64,000 nucleotides of DNA from Photobacterium angustum (GTDB taxonomy: Bacteria > Pseudomonadota > Gammaproteobacteria > Enterobacterales > Vibrionaceae), in assembly GCF_003026365.1 (NCBI RefSeq), contig NZ_PYOM01000025.1:1-64000 (forward strand). Direction: 5' to 3'. The notes beneath the pieces are model-generated. The model had not been told where the DNA came from and did not search any database. It was given only the letters and a program-made list of their open reading frames with translations. The stretch's first letter is position 1, and every line of letters begins with the position of its first letter. Of the stretch, positions 26,200-35,321 are shown piece by piece. Position numbers and translations under genes: made by a program.

Positions 26200-27753
26200 A
26201 TGAGCGAAGTGAAACAGGCCACGGATGAAGAGCTACTTAGCGGAGCCGACTATCTTCGCAATATCCTTCGAGCGCCGGTTTATGAGGTGGCGCAAGTCAC
26301 TCCATTACAAAATATGTCTCGTCTGAGTGCAAGGATTGCAAATCAGATCCAACTTAAACGGGAAGACCGCCAGCCGGTCCACTCGTTTAAGTTACGCGGC
26401 GCTTATAACATGATGTCGCAGCTGACTGAGCCTCAAAAAGCTGCGGGGGTGATTGCAGCCTCTGCAGGTAATCATGCGCAAGGTCTTGCTTTATCAAGTC
26501 AGAAACTCGGTGTTAAAGCCACGATTGTCATGCCACGTACCACACCTGATATCAAAGTGGATGCGGTACGTAGTTTTGGTGGTGTTGTCGTACTGCATGG
26601 CAGTAACTTTGATGAAGCGAAAGGCTATGCTGAACAATTAGCGCAACAACACGGCTATACCTTTATTCCGCCTTTCGATCACCCTTCGGTGATCGCAGGG
26701 CAAGGCACTATCGGTATTGAATTAGTCCAACAAAACGGTCATTTGGATTGTGTTTTTGTACCCGTTGGCGGTGGTGGTTTAGCCGCAGGCGTTGCGGTAT
26801 TGCTAAAGCAATTATTACCTGAAATTAAAGTCGTTGGTGTTGAAGCTGAAGATTCTGCCTGCTTAAAAGCGGCCCTTGATGCAGGTAAACCTGTCTCGTT
26901 AGATCAAGTGGGTATGTTTGCAGATGGGGTAGCGGTTAAGCAAATAGGCAGCGAGACTTTCCGTTTATGTCAGCAATACCTTGATGATGTGGTGACAGTA
27001 AGTAGTGATGAAATTTGCTCGGCGGTTAAAGATATCTTTGAAGATACGCGCGCGATTGCTGAGCCTTCAGGGGCACTTTCTCTGGCTGGACTAAAAAAAT
27101 ACGTCGAGCAGCACCAAATCCGCGATCAGCAACTTGCCGCTATTTTATCAGGCGCAAACTTGAATTTTCATGGTCTACGCTATGTTTCAGAGCGTTGCGA
27201 GTTAGGTGAAAAACGTGAAGGGTTATTAGCCGTTACAATCCCTGAACGTCCGGGTGCTTTTCTTGATTTCTGCCATTTAATTGGGGGGCGAGCAGTAACT
27301 GAGTTTAACTACCGTTATAACGATGATGCACTGGCCAATGTTTTTGTCGGTGTGCGTTTAATGCAAGGCCAAGAAGAACTTGATGGCATCATAAAAGATC
27401 TGCGAAAAGGTGGATATCCGGTAGTCGATTTATCTGATGACGAAATGGCGAAAGTTCATGTTCGTTATATGATTGGTGGCAGACCATCAAAACCGCTTAA
27501 AGAACGTTTATATAGTTTTGAGTTTCCTGAATACCCAGGTGCACTTATTCGCTTTTTAAACACCCTTGGTTGTCATTGGAATATTAGCTTATTTAATTAT
27601 CGTAATCATGGCGCAGATTATGGTCGTGTATTATGTGGCTTTGAGCTAGAAGACAAAGATTTACTGTCATTTACTAGCCATTTACGCGAACTTGGTTATC
27701 AATGGAAAGACGAAACAGAAAATCCAGCCTATAAGTTTTTTCTTGCTCAATAA
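26200..27753 (+). CDS. ilvA: Biosynthetic threonine dehydratase IlvA
   Basis: PLP enzyme that deaminates threonine to 2-ketobutyrate, the committed step to isoleucine; it is normally inhibited by Ile. The 517-residue long form has a catalytic domain with the PLP lysine in VHSFKLRGAY (near residue 65) and the glycine loop PVGGGGLAAG, and two C-terminal ACT-like regulatory domains (about 340-510). The presence of both regulatory domains supports the biosynthetic, allosteric type rather than the catabolic TdcB type. It ends the ilv operon. Confidence 0.96.
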   Translation: MSEVKQATDEELLSGADYLRNILRAPVYEVAQVTPLQNMSRLSARIANQIQLKREDRQPVHSFKLRGAYNMMSQLTEPQKAAGVIAASAGNHAQGLALSSQKLGVKATIVMPRTTPDIKVDAVRSFGGVVVLHGSNFDEAKGYAEQLAQQHGYTFIPPFDHPSVIAGQGTIGIELVQQNGHLDCVFVPVGGGGLAAGVAVLLKQLLPEIKVVGVEAEDSACLKAALDAGKPVSLDQVGMFADGVAVKQIGSETFRLCQQYLDDVVTVSSDEICSAVKDIFEDTRAIAEPSGALSLAGLKKYVEQHQIRDQQLAAILSGANLNFHGLRYVSERCELGEKREGLLAVTIPERPGAFLDFCHLIGGRAVTEFNYRYNDDALANVFVGVRLMQGQEELDGIIKDLRKGGYPVVDLSDDEMAKVHVRYMIGGRPSKPLKERLYSFEFPEYPGALIRFLNTLGCHWNISLFNYRNHGADYGRVLCGFELEDKDLLSFTSHLRELGYQWKDETENPAYKFFLAQ

Positions 27754-27768
27754 TGAACATCCATAACA

Positions 27769-27796
27769 AAAAAAGCAGCGTAATCGCTGCTTTTTT
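27769..27796 (+). terminator. Terminator of the ilv operon
   Basis: AAAAAAGCAGCG-TAAT-CGCTGCTTTTTT. It may also serve the convergent XRE gene. Confidence 0.9.
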
Positions 27797-27812
27797 ATAA
27801 CAATCAATATGA

Positions 27813-28205
27813 TTAACGACTGTCTGAAACATATTCAAGGCAACAGGAAATCAAATTAATATTTTGTTCGATCATTTTTTGGCGTAAAGGAGAAGGTACC
27901 TGTGCATACATTAGCGATAATCGATTGATATCACCGTATTCGGGTGTATTGTCGTCTGAAATAAACCAATGCAAAGGACGCCCTGTTATCTTCGCTATAT
28001 TCATTAGCATTAATATTCTAGGCTCTGTTTTCCCTGACTCTACATCAAGGTAAGTTTGACGAGCAACACCTAGCTGCTTAGCCATACTCACTTGAGTGAG
28101 CCCTTTCCATTCTCTCGCTTCTCGAATCTTTTGTGCAATATGCGCTATTTCTGTCATAGCGTTATTAATCTCACGCTCAACACTATATTCACTCATCATC
28201 GACAT
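27813..28205 (-). CDS. XRE-family helix-turn-helix regulator (first of a pair)
   Basis: A 130-residue protein with an XRE/Cro-like HTH at about residues 25-80 (REWKGLTQVSMAKQLGVA, ending with the recognition helix RQTYLDVESGKTEP). A helical tail of about 45 residues follows. It is clearly paralogous to the gene at 28375-28752. The ribosome site is weak; a start at the internal MTEIAHIAQ would align better with the paralog. No toxin, phage or metabolic partner is adjacent, so the target is unknown. Confidence 0.78.
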   Translation of the reverse strand: MSMMSEYSVEREINNAMTEIAHIAQKIREAREWKGLTQVSMAKQLGVARQTYLDVESGKTEPRILMLMNIAKITGRPLHWFISDDNTPEYGDINRLSLMYAQVPSPLRQKMIEQNINLISCCLEYVSDSR

Positions 28206-28374
28206 TTATACCGCACTAAACACATAAACTTTGCTTAAACTATTCTTCGCTAAAATAGATGTCTATGGGGACTAGTACAAAAATGTGATGCGCCATATTC
28301 ACTGTCACCAAAACTAGACAACAAAAAGATCAAAATGAACAGTTAGGTAGGCATTGATGACTATCGTGATTTGG
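28206..28374. other. Spacer between the two XRE genes
   Basis: About 170 bp that must include the promoter of the first XRE gene. It contains the quasi-palindrome TGTCTATGGGGACTAGTACA (28260-28279) and, at 28312-28326, a 15-base string identical to one at 21188-21202 in the ilv leader region. Either may be an operator. Confidence 0.35.
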
Positions 28375-28752
28375 CTACTTATTTTTATGTGTTAGGGCAC
28401 GAGTATATTCCGCCATGAAACTCGCTAAGTTGATGCATTGCTGCAAAATAACGTGACGAGCAGAATGTGGCAAGCGACTAAAAAATTGCAATAAGCGATC
28501 AATCTCTTCCTTGTACTCACTTTCCAAAATTTCTATCCCTTCATCACCATAAACAAACCAAGTTAATGGCCGCTCGGTGATCTCCGAGATCTCAGACAAT
28601 AATCGTACTTTAGGCTCTGTTTTTCCGGTTTCTAGATCAAGATACGTTTGGCGAGCAACTTTCAACTGCTGGGCCATATGTACTTGGGTTAATCCTTTCC
28701 ATTCACGAGCCTCCTTGATCCTAGCGGCAATCTTTGTCTTTGGCTCTGTCAT
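28375..28752 (-). CDS. XRE-family helix-turn-helix regulator (second of a pair)
   Basis: A 125-residue protein from ATG 28752, which has GGAGAAGG upstream; a longer frame from 28788 lacks a ribosome site. The HTH lies at about residues 8-62 with REWKGLTQVHMAQQL and ARQTYLDLETGKTEP. Both genes share the TERPL-WF / TGRPL-WF motif after the HTH and a helical C-terminus that ends near a conserved CINL/NINLIS stretch. Tandem duplication is likely. Targets are unknown. Confidence 0.8.
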   Translation of the reverse strand: MTEPKTKIAARIKEAREWKGLTQVHMAQQLKVARQTYLDLETGKTEPKVRLLSEISEITERPLTWFVYGDEGIEILESEYKEEIDRLLQFFSRLPHSARHVILQQCINLASFMAEYTRALTHKNK

Positions 28753-28956
28753 ACACCTTCTCCAATCAGATAGTGAAGAACGCTTCACTATTTGTTGCAG
28801 TGCAGATGATGAGCCAATTTTTCATTTTTTTTAATTCTTAATATTCAATAAGATAAAATCAAAGCAGACTTTTATTCTTAATTTGAATCGCACATCGTAT
28901 GGATAATCAGACATTTTTTTATTTCGCAACACGGTAAATTATATCGAGAATACCGA

Positions 28957-28984
28957 TAAAAAAGACGCAAGTTGCGTCTTTTCT
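28957..28984 (-). terminator. Terminator after glmS
   Basis: AAAAGACGCAA / TTGCGTCTTTT hairpin with a T run on the minus strand, 10 bp after the glmS stop codon. Confidence 0.88.
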
Positions 28985-28993
28985 CATTTTACA

Positions 28994-30829
28994 TTACTCA
29001 ACAGTCACAGCTTTGGCTAAATTACGAGGCTGATCGACATCAGTTCCTTTAATTAAAGCCACGTGATACGACAACAACTGCATCGGAATGGTGTAAAAAA
29101 TCGGAGCAATGATTTCATCTACACTCGGCATGGTCATAATTTTCATGCCGTCGGTCTCTTCAAACCCTGCTTCACTATCGGCAAAAACATAGAGTAAACC
29201 ACCTCGAGCACGTACTTCTTCGATATTGGATTTGAGTTTTTCTAATAAATCATTGGTAGGTGCCACCACGATCACTGGCATTTCAGCATCAACTAACGCA
29301 AGTGGGCCATGCTTTAATTCACCTGCCGCATAAGCCTCAGCATGAATGTACGAGATTTCTTTTAATTTAAGTGAGGCTTCAACAGCAATAGGGTAGAACT
29401 CACCACGACCTAAAAATAATGCGTGCTGTTTATCGCTGAATTCTTCAGCCAATAGTTCAATCGGCTTATCAAGCGTTAATGCTTTCTCAATAAAGCTTGG
29501 TAGTTGCTGTAATGAATGAACGATCTTTTCTTCTTGCTCATTATCAATCGCACCTTGCTGCTTACCTAACGCAGTTACAAGCATTAATAACGCAACTAAC
29601 TGCGTAGTAAATGCTTTCGTTGATGCAACCCCAATTTCAGCACCCGCGCGGGTCATAAAAGCTAAATCAGATTCACGTACCAAAGATGAGCCTGCAACAT
29701 TACAAATTGTCATCGCAGCCATATAGCCTTTTTCTTTTGCCAAACGTAGTGCCGCTAAGGTATCTGCCGTTTCACCTGATTGAGAAAGGGTGATTAATAA
29801 GCTATTTGGACGGGTAACAAATTTGCGGTAGCGAAACTCAGAGGCGATTTCAACATCACAGCTAATTCCTGCAATAGATTCAAACCAGTAACGTGCCACC
29901 ATGCCAGCGTTATAGGAGGTACCACAAGCAATAATTTGGATATGCTCAACATGATCAAAGATCGTTTTCGCTTCATTACCAAAACTTTCCAAGATCACAC
30001 GATTGTTGCGGATCCTGCCTTCCATGGTATTGATCAGAGCGCTTGGCTGCTCAAAGATCTCTTTTTGCATGTAATGACGATAATGACCTTTATCCGTATC
30101 ATCATGCTGAATATTAGATTCGGTGACTTCGCGTTCAACCAACTCATCTTGTTGATCAAACACTCGAATATCACGACGGGTGACTTCGGCAACATCACCT
30201 TCTTCTAAAAACATAAAGCGACGAGTCACATTCAGTAAAGCCAATTGATCAGAGGCAATAAAGTTTTCGCCCACACCCAAACCAATCACCAGCGGGCTAC
30301 CAGAACGTGCAACAACCAAACGTTCCGGATCACGACTATCCATCACCACGGTACCATAAGCGCCTTCAAGTTGAGTAACAGCTTGCTTCACTGCGGCTAA
30401 TAAAGAATCGGCAGTTCGCAGTTCCCACTCTACTAAATGTGCAATCACTTCAGTATCGGTTTGAGAATGAAAAATATAACCTCGTTGTTGTAATCGCTCA
30501 CGTAATGCTTGGTGGTTCTCGATAATTCCATTATGAACAATCGCTATATGTTCACCAGAGACATGAGGGTGGGCGTTAGCTTCTGAGGGCTCGCCATGTG
30601 TTGCCCAACGTGTATGCGCGATCCCCGTTCCGCCAATAACTTGCGTCTCATTAACGGCATCAGCTAAGGCTTGAACTTTCCCCATACGTCGTAAACGTTG
30701 TAATTGACATTGCTCATCAACAACGGCAAGACCTGCTGAGTCATACCCTCGATACTCTAGTCGACGTAAGCCTTCTACTAAGATCTCTGCTACATCACGT
30801 TGTGCTACCGCACCTACAATCCCACACAT
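28994..30829 (-). CDS. glmS: Glutamine-fructose-6-phosphate aminotransferase GlmS
   Basis: Makes glucosamine-6-phosphate from fructose-6-phosphate and glutamine, the first step to UDP-GlcNAc for cell wall and LPS. The 611 residues comprise the N-terminal glutaminase with the nucleophile Cys2 (MCGIVGAV) and two SIS isomerase domains, the first near residue 290-430 (CGTSYNAGMVARYW, SQSGETADTLAALR). The protein ends in the typical AKAVTVE. It follows a DeoR regulator by 22 bp on the same strand, a vibrio arrangement. Confidence 0.97.
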   Translation of the reverse strand: MCGIVGAVAQRDVAEILVEGLRRLEYRGYDSAGLAVVDEQCQLQRLRRMGKVQALADAVNETQVIGGTGIAHTRWATHGEPSEANAHPHVSGEHIAIVHNGIIENHQALRERLQQRGYIFHSQTDTEVIAHLVEWELRTADSLLAAVKQAVTQLEGAYGTVVMDSRDPERLVVARSGSPLVIGLGVGENFIASDQLALLNVTRRFMFLEEGDVAEVTRRDIRVFDQQDELVEREVTESNIQHDDTDKGHYRHYMQKEIFEQPSALINTMEGRIRNNRVILESFGNEAKTIFDHVEHIQIIACGTSYNAGMVARYWFESIAGISCDVEIASEFRYRKFVTRPNSLLITLSQSGETADTLAALRLAKEKGYMAAMTICNVAGSSLVRESDLAFMTRAGAEIGVASTKAFTTQLVALLMLVTALGKQQGAIDNEQEEKIVHSLQQLPSFIEKALTLDKPIELLAEEFSDKQHALFLGRGEFYPIAVEASLKLKEISYIHAEAYAAGELKHGPLALVDAEMPVIVVAPTNDLLEKLKSNIEEVRARGGLLYVFADSEAGFEETDGMKIMTMPSVDEIIAPIFYTIPMQLLSYHVALIKGTDVDQPRNLAKAVTVE

Positions 30830-30851
30830 AACTGCTATCCTTTACAACTTA

Positions 30852-31625
30852 TTATTGTTCACTACAGGCACGAATCACTCGCACACCCTGTTGTTCTATC
30901 GAGACAGTATCAGCATCACTCATGCCATCATCGGTAATTAAAGTATCGATCCCTTGCCACGCTAACTCTAAATTCGGAATTTTTCGTCCAACCTTACAAG
31001 ACTCAATCATTACCACCACTTCACGAGAAACTTCAGCCATTACTCGACTTAACCCTGTCAGCTCATTAAAGGTGGTTGTGCCACGCGTAATATCAATACC
31101 ATCAGCACCAATAAATAACTGATCAAAGTCGTATGAACGCAATACGGATTCTGCAACTTTGCCTTGGAAGGATTCCGAATGCGGATCCCATGTACCGCCC
31201 GTCATCAATAAGGTCGGTTCATTTTCAAGTGCATTCAGTGCATTCGCGACTTGTAAAGAATTAGTCATCACTACTAAGCCCTGTTTAGTGCTTAGTAGGT
31301 TAATTAATGCTGCTGTTGTACTGCCACAATCAACGATAATGCGATTGTGATCTCGGATCAGATCAGCAGCAGCAACAGAAATCGCTAACTTTCGTTCTGA
31401 AACCTTTTCTTCTGAGTCAGTTGCAACTATCTCGCTCGGCATAGCAATGGCGCCACCGTATCGGCGCAGTAATAAGCCAGAACTTTCTAATGCCGCGAGA
31501 TCTTTACGAATTGTGACCTCAGAGGTCGAGAAGTGACTAGCAAGTGTATCCACACTAACTTCACCTTCAATACCAACCATAGCAGCAATAGCATGACGTC
31601 GTTGTTGCGTATTACGTTTAGACAT
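30852..31625 (-). CDS. DeoR-family transcriptional regulator next to glmS
   Basis: A 257-residue DeoR/GlpR-type regulator. The N-terminal HTH (about residues 5-60) shows EVSVDTLASHF and TSEVTIRKDLAALE; the C-terminal sugar-phosphate sensor domain (about 75-230) shows IIVDCGSTTAALI and FIGADGIDITRG. Position between glmU and glmS, 22 bp before glmS, suggests that it senses an amino-sugar phosphate and controls these genes. That is an inference from context only. Confidence 0.87.
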   Translation of the reverse strand: MSKRNTQQRRHAIAAMVGIEGEVSVDTLASHFSTSEVTIRKDLAALESSGLLLRRYGGAIAMPSEIVATDSEEKVSERKLAISVAAADLIRDHNRIIVDCGSTTAALINLLSTKQGLVVMTNSLQVANALNALENEPTLLMTGGTWDPHSESFQGKVAESVLRSYDFDQLFIGADGIDITRGTTTFNELTGLSRVMAEVSREVVVMIESCKVGRKIPNLELAWQGIDTLITDDGMSDADTVSIEQQGVRVIRACSEQ

Positions 31626-31792
31626 AAATTTTGAAATGACACTTTAAGTTTCGATTTGAAACTTAGTATAGCGTTTTAAAAATTAATCGATCAATAACAA
31701 ATATGCAGATTCGGTATAATTTTTCTCTCGAAATAACTATAGGAATGGAAAAAGCTAGAGGAATATAGGGATGGATATAGGAGATAAAGAAT

Positions 31793-31822
31793 AAAAAAAG
31801 CAGGAAAACTCCTGCTTTAAAA
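31793..31822 (-). terminator. Terminator after glmU
   Basis: AAAGCAGG-AGTTTT-CCTGCTTT read on the minus strand, followed by a T run. Confidence 0.82.
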
Positions 31823-31841
31823 ATGATAACGTAATTGAACA

Positions 31842-33200
31842 TTACTTCTTAGTTGGACGTTTCCAGCCTTGAATCGTTCGTGCGGGTGCGCGAGTGATCA
31901 CTAACTCACCTTCTCCGACATTACGATTAATCGTTGCACCGGCACCAATGGTTGCACCGCTTGCAACTTTAACTGGGGCGATAAGTTGAGTATCAGAGCC
32001 AACAAATACATCATCGCCAATTTCAGTTTTAAATTTGTTCGCGCCATCGTAGTTGCAAGTAATGGTACCAGCACCGATATTGACGTTGGCACCAATCTCA
32101 GCATCACCAAGGTAAGTTAAATGGCCCGCTTTAGAGCCTTCACCTAAACGTGTTTGCTTAATTTCTACAAAGTTACCCACATGTGCTTGAGCTTGAAGTT
32201 CCGTACCTGGGCGTAAGCGAGCAAATGGACCGACTGTACAGGCTTCACCAACCGTTGCACCATCAATCACACTGTATGGGCTGATAATTGAGTTATCATC
32301 AATCTCACAATCTTTAAGCACACAACCTGCGCCAATAACGACGTTATCACCAATGCTCACGCTACCTTCAATCACCACGTTAACATCAATTTCAACATCG
32401 GTACCGCATTGTAATTCGCCACGTAAATCAAAACGAGCAGGATCGCGCAACATTACGCCTTGCTCTAATAAACGCTCAGCTTGTTGAGCTTGGAAAGCTC
32501 GCTCAAGGCGTGCAAGTTGAATACGGTTATTTACACCTTCAACCTCAATAGGGCTAACAGGGTGGACCGCTTCGACGGCACGACCTTCATCATGGGCAAT
32601 CTCAATAATATCTGTTAGGTAATATTCACCTTGCGCATTATCATTTTTAAGCGCTGCTAACCAACGCTTAAGATCGCCGCCATTAGCAACCATGACACCA
32701 GTGTTGATTTCTTTAATAAGCTTTTGCTCTTCAGTGGCATCTTTTTGCTCTACGATCGCAACAACGGGACCATTACGACGCACAATACGACCGTAACCAC
32801 TTGGATCATCAAGAACAACAGTTAGTAAGGCAATGCCACCATCAGGCTGAGCATCAAGTAGATTTTCTAACGTTTGTGCACTAATCAGTGGCACATCACC
32901 GTATAAAATCAATGCTTTTTCATCATCAGCAAGATTCGGGGTCGCTTGATTAACCGCGTGTCCTGTTCCTAATTGCTCGGCTTGTAGTACCCAATTTACT
33001 GACTCTTGAGCCAATACTTGTTGCATGGTGTCACCACCATGGCCATAAACTAAATTAATATTTTTCGCACCAAGATCATTACATGTGTCAATCACATGTT
33101 TGACCATCGGCTTTCCAGCTAAAGTATGAAGTACTTTTGGCAAGTTAGAATACATGCGGGTGCCTTTTCCCGCAGCTAAAATCACAGCACTGAAGCTCAT
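31842..33200 (-). CDS. glmU: Bifunctional GlmU (GlcN-1-P acetyltransferase / GlcNAc-1-P uridylyltransferase)
   Basis: Carries out the last two steps to UDP-GlcNAc. The protein has 452 residues from ATG 33200 (MSFSAVILAAGKGTRM); a 19-residue longer frame lacks conservation and is not used. The N-terminal pyrophosphorylase domain holds LAAGKGTRMYSNLPK and the C-terminal left-handed beta-helix acetyltransferase starts near residue 250. The conserved acetyltransferase segment THLGDAEIG-like GHLTYLGDAEIG and NYDGANKFKT are visible. Confidence 0.97.
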   Translation of the reverse strand: MSFSAVILAAGKGTRMYSNLPKVLHTLAGKPMVKHVIDTCNDLGAKNINLVYGHGGDTMQQVLAQESVNWVLQAEQLGTGHAVNQATPNLADDEKALILYGDVPLISAQTLENLLDAQPDGGIALLTVVLDDPSGYGRIVRRNGPVVAIVEQKDATEEQKLIKEINTGVMVANGGDLKRWLAALKNDNAQGEYYLTDIIEIAHDEGRAVEAVHPVSPIEVEGVNNRIQLARLERAFQAQQAERLLEQGVMLRDPARFDLRGELQCGTDVEIDVNVVIEGSVSIGDNVVIGAGCVLKDCEIDDNSIISPYSVIDGATVGEACTVGPFARLRPGTELQAQAHVGNFVEIKQTRLGEGSKAGHLTYLGDAEIGANVNIGAGTITCNYDGANKFKTEIGDDVFVGSDTQLIAPVKVASGATIGAGATINRNVGEGELVITRAPARTIQGWKRPTKK

Positions 33201-33395
33201 GATGGGATGTCCTTCTTGATGCATAAATTTGTTATTTAATTGGTATTGTACCGTCAAGTTTTACTGGATTTAAGCGTAATTGTTTAATTCTCACTAAGAA
33301 ATAACAGGTATACCTCGCAAAAGTCTTAATAGAAAATCATTTTTGTAAAAATAAATATCCCCGAACAACATCAATTAGTAAGATTTTTAGCCATA

Positions 33396-33426
33396 AAAAA
33401 AGCGACCTTAATGGTCGCTTTTTATA
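33396..33426 (-). terminator. Terminator of the atp operon
   Basis: AAAAAGCGACC-ATTAA-GGTCGCTTTTT on the minus strand, 20 bp after the atpC stop codon. Confidence 0.88.
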
Positions 33427-33442
33427 TTACTTTAGCGTCAGA

Positions 33443-33865
33443 CTAGCGTGCGCGTTTAGTTAATTCAATCACTCGAAGCTGAGCAATGGCTTTCGCTAAA
33501 TCACTGGCTGCCTGTGCGAAGTCAATATCGCCATGCTGATTATGGATACGCTCCTCAGCTTGACGCTTAGCTTCTTCTGCTTTCGCGGCATCTAAATCAA
33601 CACCACGAATAGCTGTATCGGCTAATACCGTCACTGCAGAAGGCTGAACTTCAAGCATACCGCCAGAAAGATAAATCACATCTTCCTCACCGCCTTGTTT
33701 GGTAATACGTACCATGCCAGGGGTGATAGCAGTAAGTAGTGGCGTGTGACCGGCATGAATACCTAGCTCACCCTCACTACCCGTTACTTGAATATTTTCA
33801 GCACGACCAGAGAACAGACGTTTCTCAGCACTGACTACTTCCAAATGGAAAGTTATCGCTGCCAT
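33443..33865 (-). CDS. atpC: ATP synthase epsilon subunit AtpC
   Basis: Rotor-stalk subunit of F1 that links gamma to the c-ring and inhibits ATP hydrolysis. The 140 residues have the N-terminal beta-sandwich (FHLEVVSAEKRLFSGRAE, GELGIHAGHTPLLTAI) and a C-terminal helical hairpin (from about residue 90). Last gene of the operon, 17 bp after atpD. Confidence 0.97.
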   Translation of the reverse strand: MAAITFHLEVVSAEKRLFSGRAENIQVTGSEGELGIHAGHTPLLTAITPGMVRITKQGGEEDVIYLSGGMLEVQPSAVTVLADTAIRGVDLDAAKAEEAKRQAEERIHNQHGDIDFAQAASDLAKAIAQLRVIELTKRAR

Positions 33866-33882
33866 GTCGCCTCCTAATTAGC

Positions 33883-35289
33883 TTACAGCTTCTTCGCGTT
33901 TTCTAATACGTCTTCAATCGCACCACAGTACATAAATGCCTGCTCTGGGATATCGTCGTATTCACCCGCTAATAAGCCTTTGAAGCTACGTAGTGTGTCT
34001 TTCAACGTTACGTAGATACCTGGGTCACCAGTAAAGACTTCTGCTACGTGGTAAGGCTGAGTTAGGAAACGTTCAATCTTACGTGCACGTGATACAGCTT
34101 GCTTATCTTCTTCAGATAGCTCGTCCATACCAAGAATAGCGATGATGTCTTTTAGCTCTTTATAACGTTGAAGTAGACTCTGAACGCCACGTGCAATGTC
34201 GTAGTGCTCTTGACCTACTACCAATGGATCAAGCATACGTGATGTTGAATCCAATGGGTCGATCGCAGGGTATAGACCTAGCGATGCGATCTGACGCGAA
34301 AGTACAACTGTTGCATCTAAGTGAGCAAAGGTTGTTGCTGGTGATGGGTCAGTCAAGTCATCGGCAGGTACGTATACCGCCTGAACTGACGTGATAGAGC
34401 CAGACTTCGTTGACGTGATACGCTCCTGAAGTACACCCATCTCTTCTGCAAGAGTAGGCTGGTAACCTACTGCAGATGGCATACGACCTAGTAGTGCTGA
34501 TACTTCAGTACCTGCAAGGGTGTAACGGTAGATGTTATCGATAAATAACAGTACGTCACGACCTTCGTCACGGAAACGCTCAGCCATTGTAAGGCCAGTC
34601 AATGCAACACGTAGACGGTTACCTGGTGGCTCGTTCATCTGACCGTAAACCATTGCTACTTTTGATTCTTCAGGCTTTTCGATGTTTACAACACCTGCTT
34701 CCTGCATCTCGTAGTAGAAATCGTTACCTTCACGAGTACGCTCACCAACACCTGCAAACACAGATAAACCTGAGTGTTTTAGGGCGATGTTGTTGATAAG
34801 TTCCATCATGTTAACGGTCTTACCAACACCCGCACCACCAAACAGACCGATCTTACCACCCTTAGCGAATGGACAGATTAAGTCGATAACTTTAACACCT
34901 GTTTCTAGGAGTTCAGTTACGTTTGACTGATCTTCATAGCTTGGTGCTTCACGGTGAATAGCGTAACGCTCTTGCTCACCGATCTCACCACACTCATCAA
35001 TAGGTTGACCAAGAACGTTCATGATACGTCCTAAAGTCGCTGTACCTACTGGCACTTCAATTGGGCGGCCTGTGTTTTCAACAGACAAACCACGACGTAA
35101 GCCATCAGAAGTACCCATAGCGATACCACGAACAACACCGCCACCAAGTTGCTGCTGAACTTCCAGTACTAGTGTACCGTTCTCTTTCGCATCAACATGA
35201 AGGGCATCGTATACCTGTGGTACAGAGTCCTGTGGAAACTCTACGTCGACTACCGCACCGATGATCTGTACGATCTTACCTGTAGCCAT
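33883..35289 (-). CDS. atpD: ATP synthase beta subunit AtpD
   Basis: Catalytic subunit of F1-ATPase, 468 residues. Walker A is GGAGVGKTVNMMELI (near residue 152), and the catalytic glutamate is in the GVGERTREGNDFY segment. Walker B is VLLFIDNIYRYT. The family signature PAVDPLDSTSR appears here as PAIDPLDSTSRM. Codon usage is strongly biased, as expected for a highly expressed gene. Confidence 0.98.
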   Translation of the reverse strand: MATGKIVQIIGAVVDVEFPQDSVPQVYDALHVDAKENGTLVLEVQQQLGGGVVRGIAMGTSDGLRRGLSVENTGRPIEVPVGTATLGRIMNVLGQPIDECGEIGEQERYAIHREAPSYEDQSNVTELLETGVKVIDLICPFAKGGKIGLFGGAGVGKTVNMMELINNIALKHSGLSVFAGVGERTREGNDFYYEMQEAGVVNIEKPEESKVAMVYGQMNEPPGNRLRVALTGLTMAERFRDEGRDVLLFIDNIYRYTLAGTEVSALLGRMPSAVGYQPTLAEEMGVLQERITSTKSGSITSVQAVYVPADDLTDPSPATTFAHLDATVVLSRQIASLGLYPAIDPLDSTSRMLDPLVVGQEHYDIARGVQSLLQRYKELKDIIAILGMDELSEEDKQAVSRARKIERFLTQPYHVAEVFTGDPGIYVTLKDTLRSFKGLLAGEYDDIPEQAFMYCGAIEDVLENAKKL

Positions 35290-35321
35290 CGTTAATCCTC
35301 TAAACTTATTAATTCTTTGCC

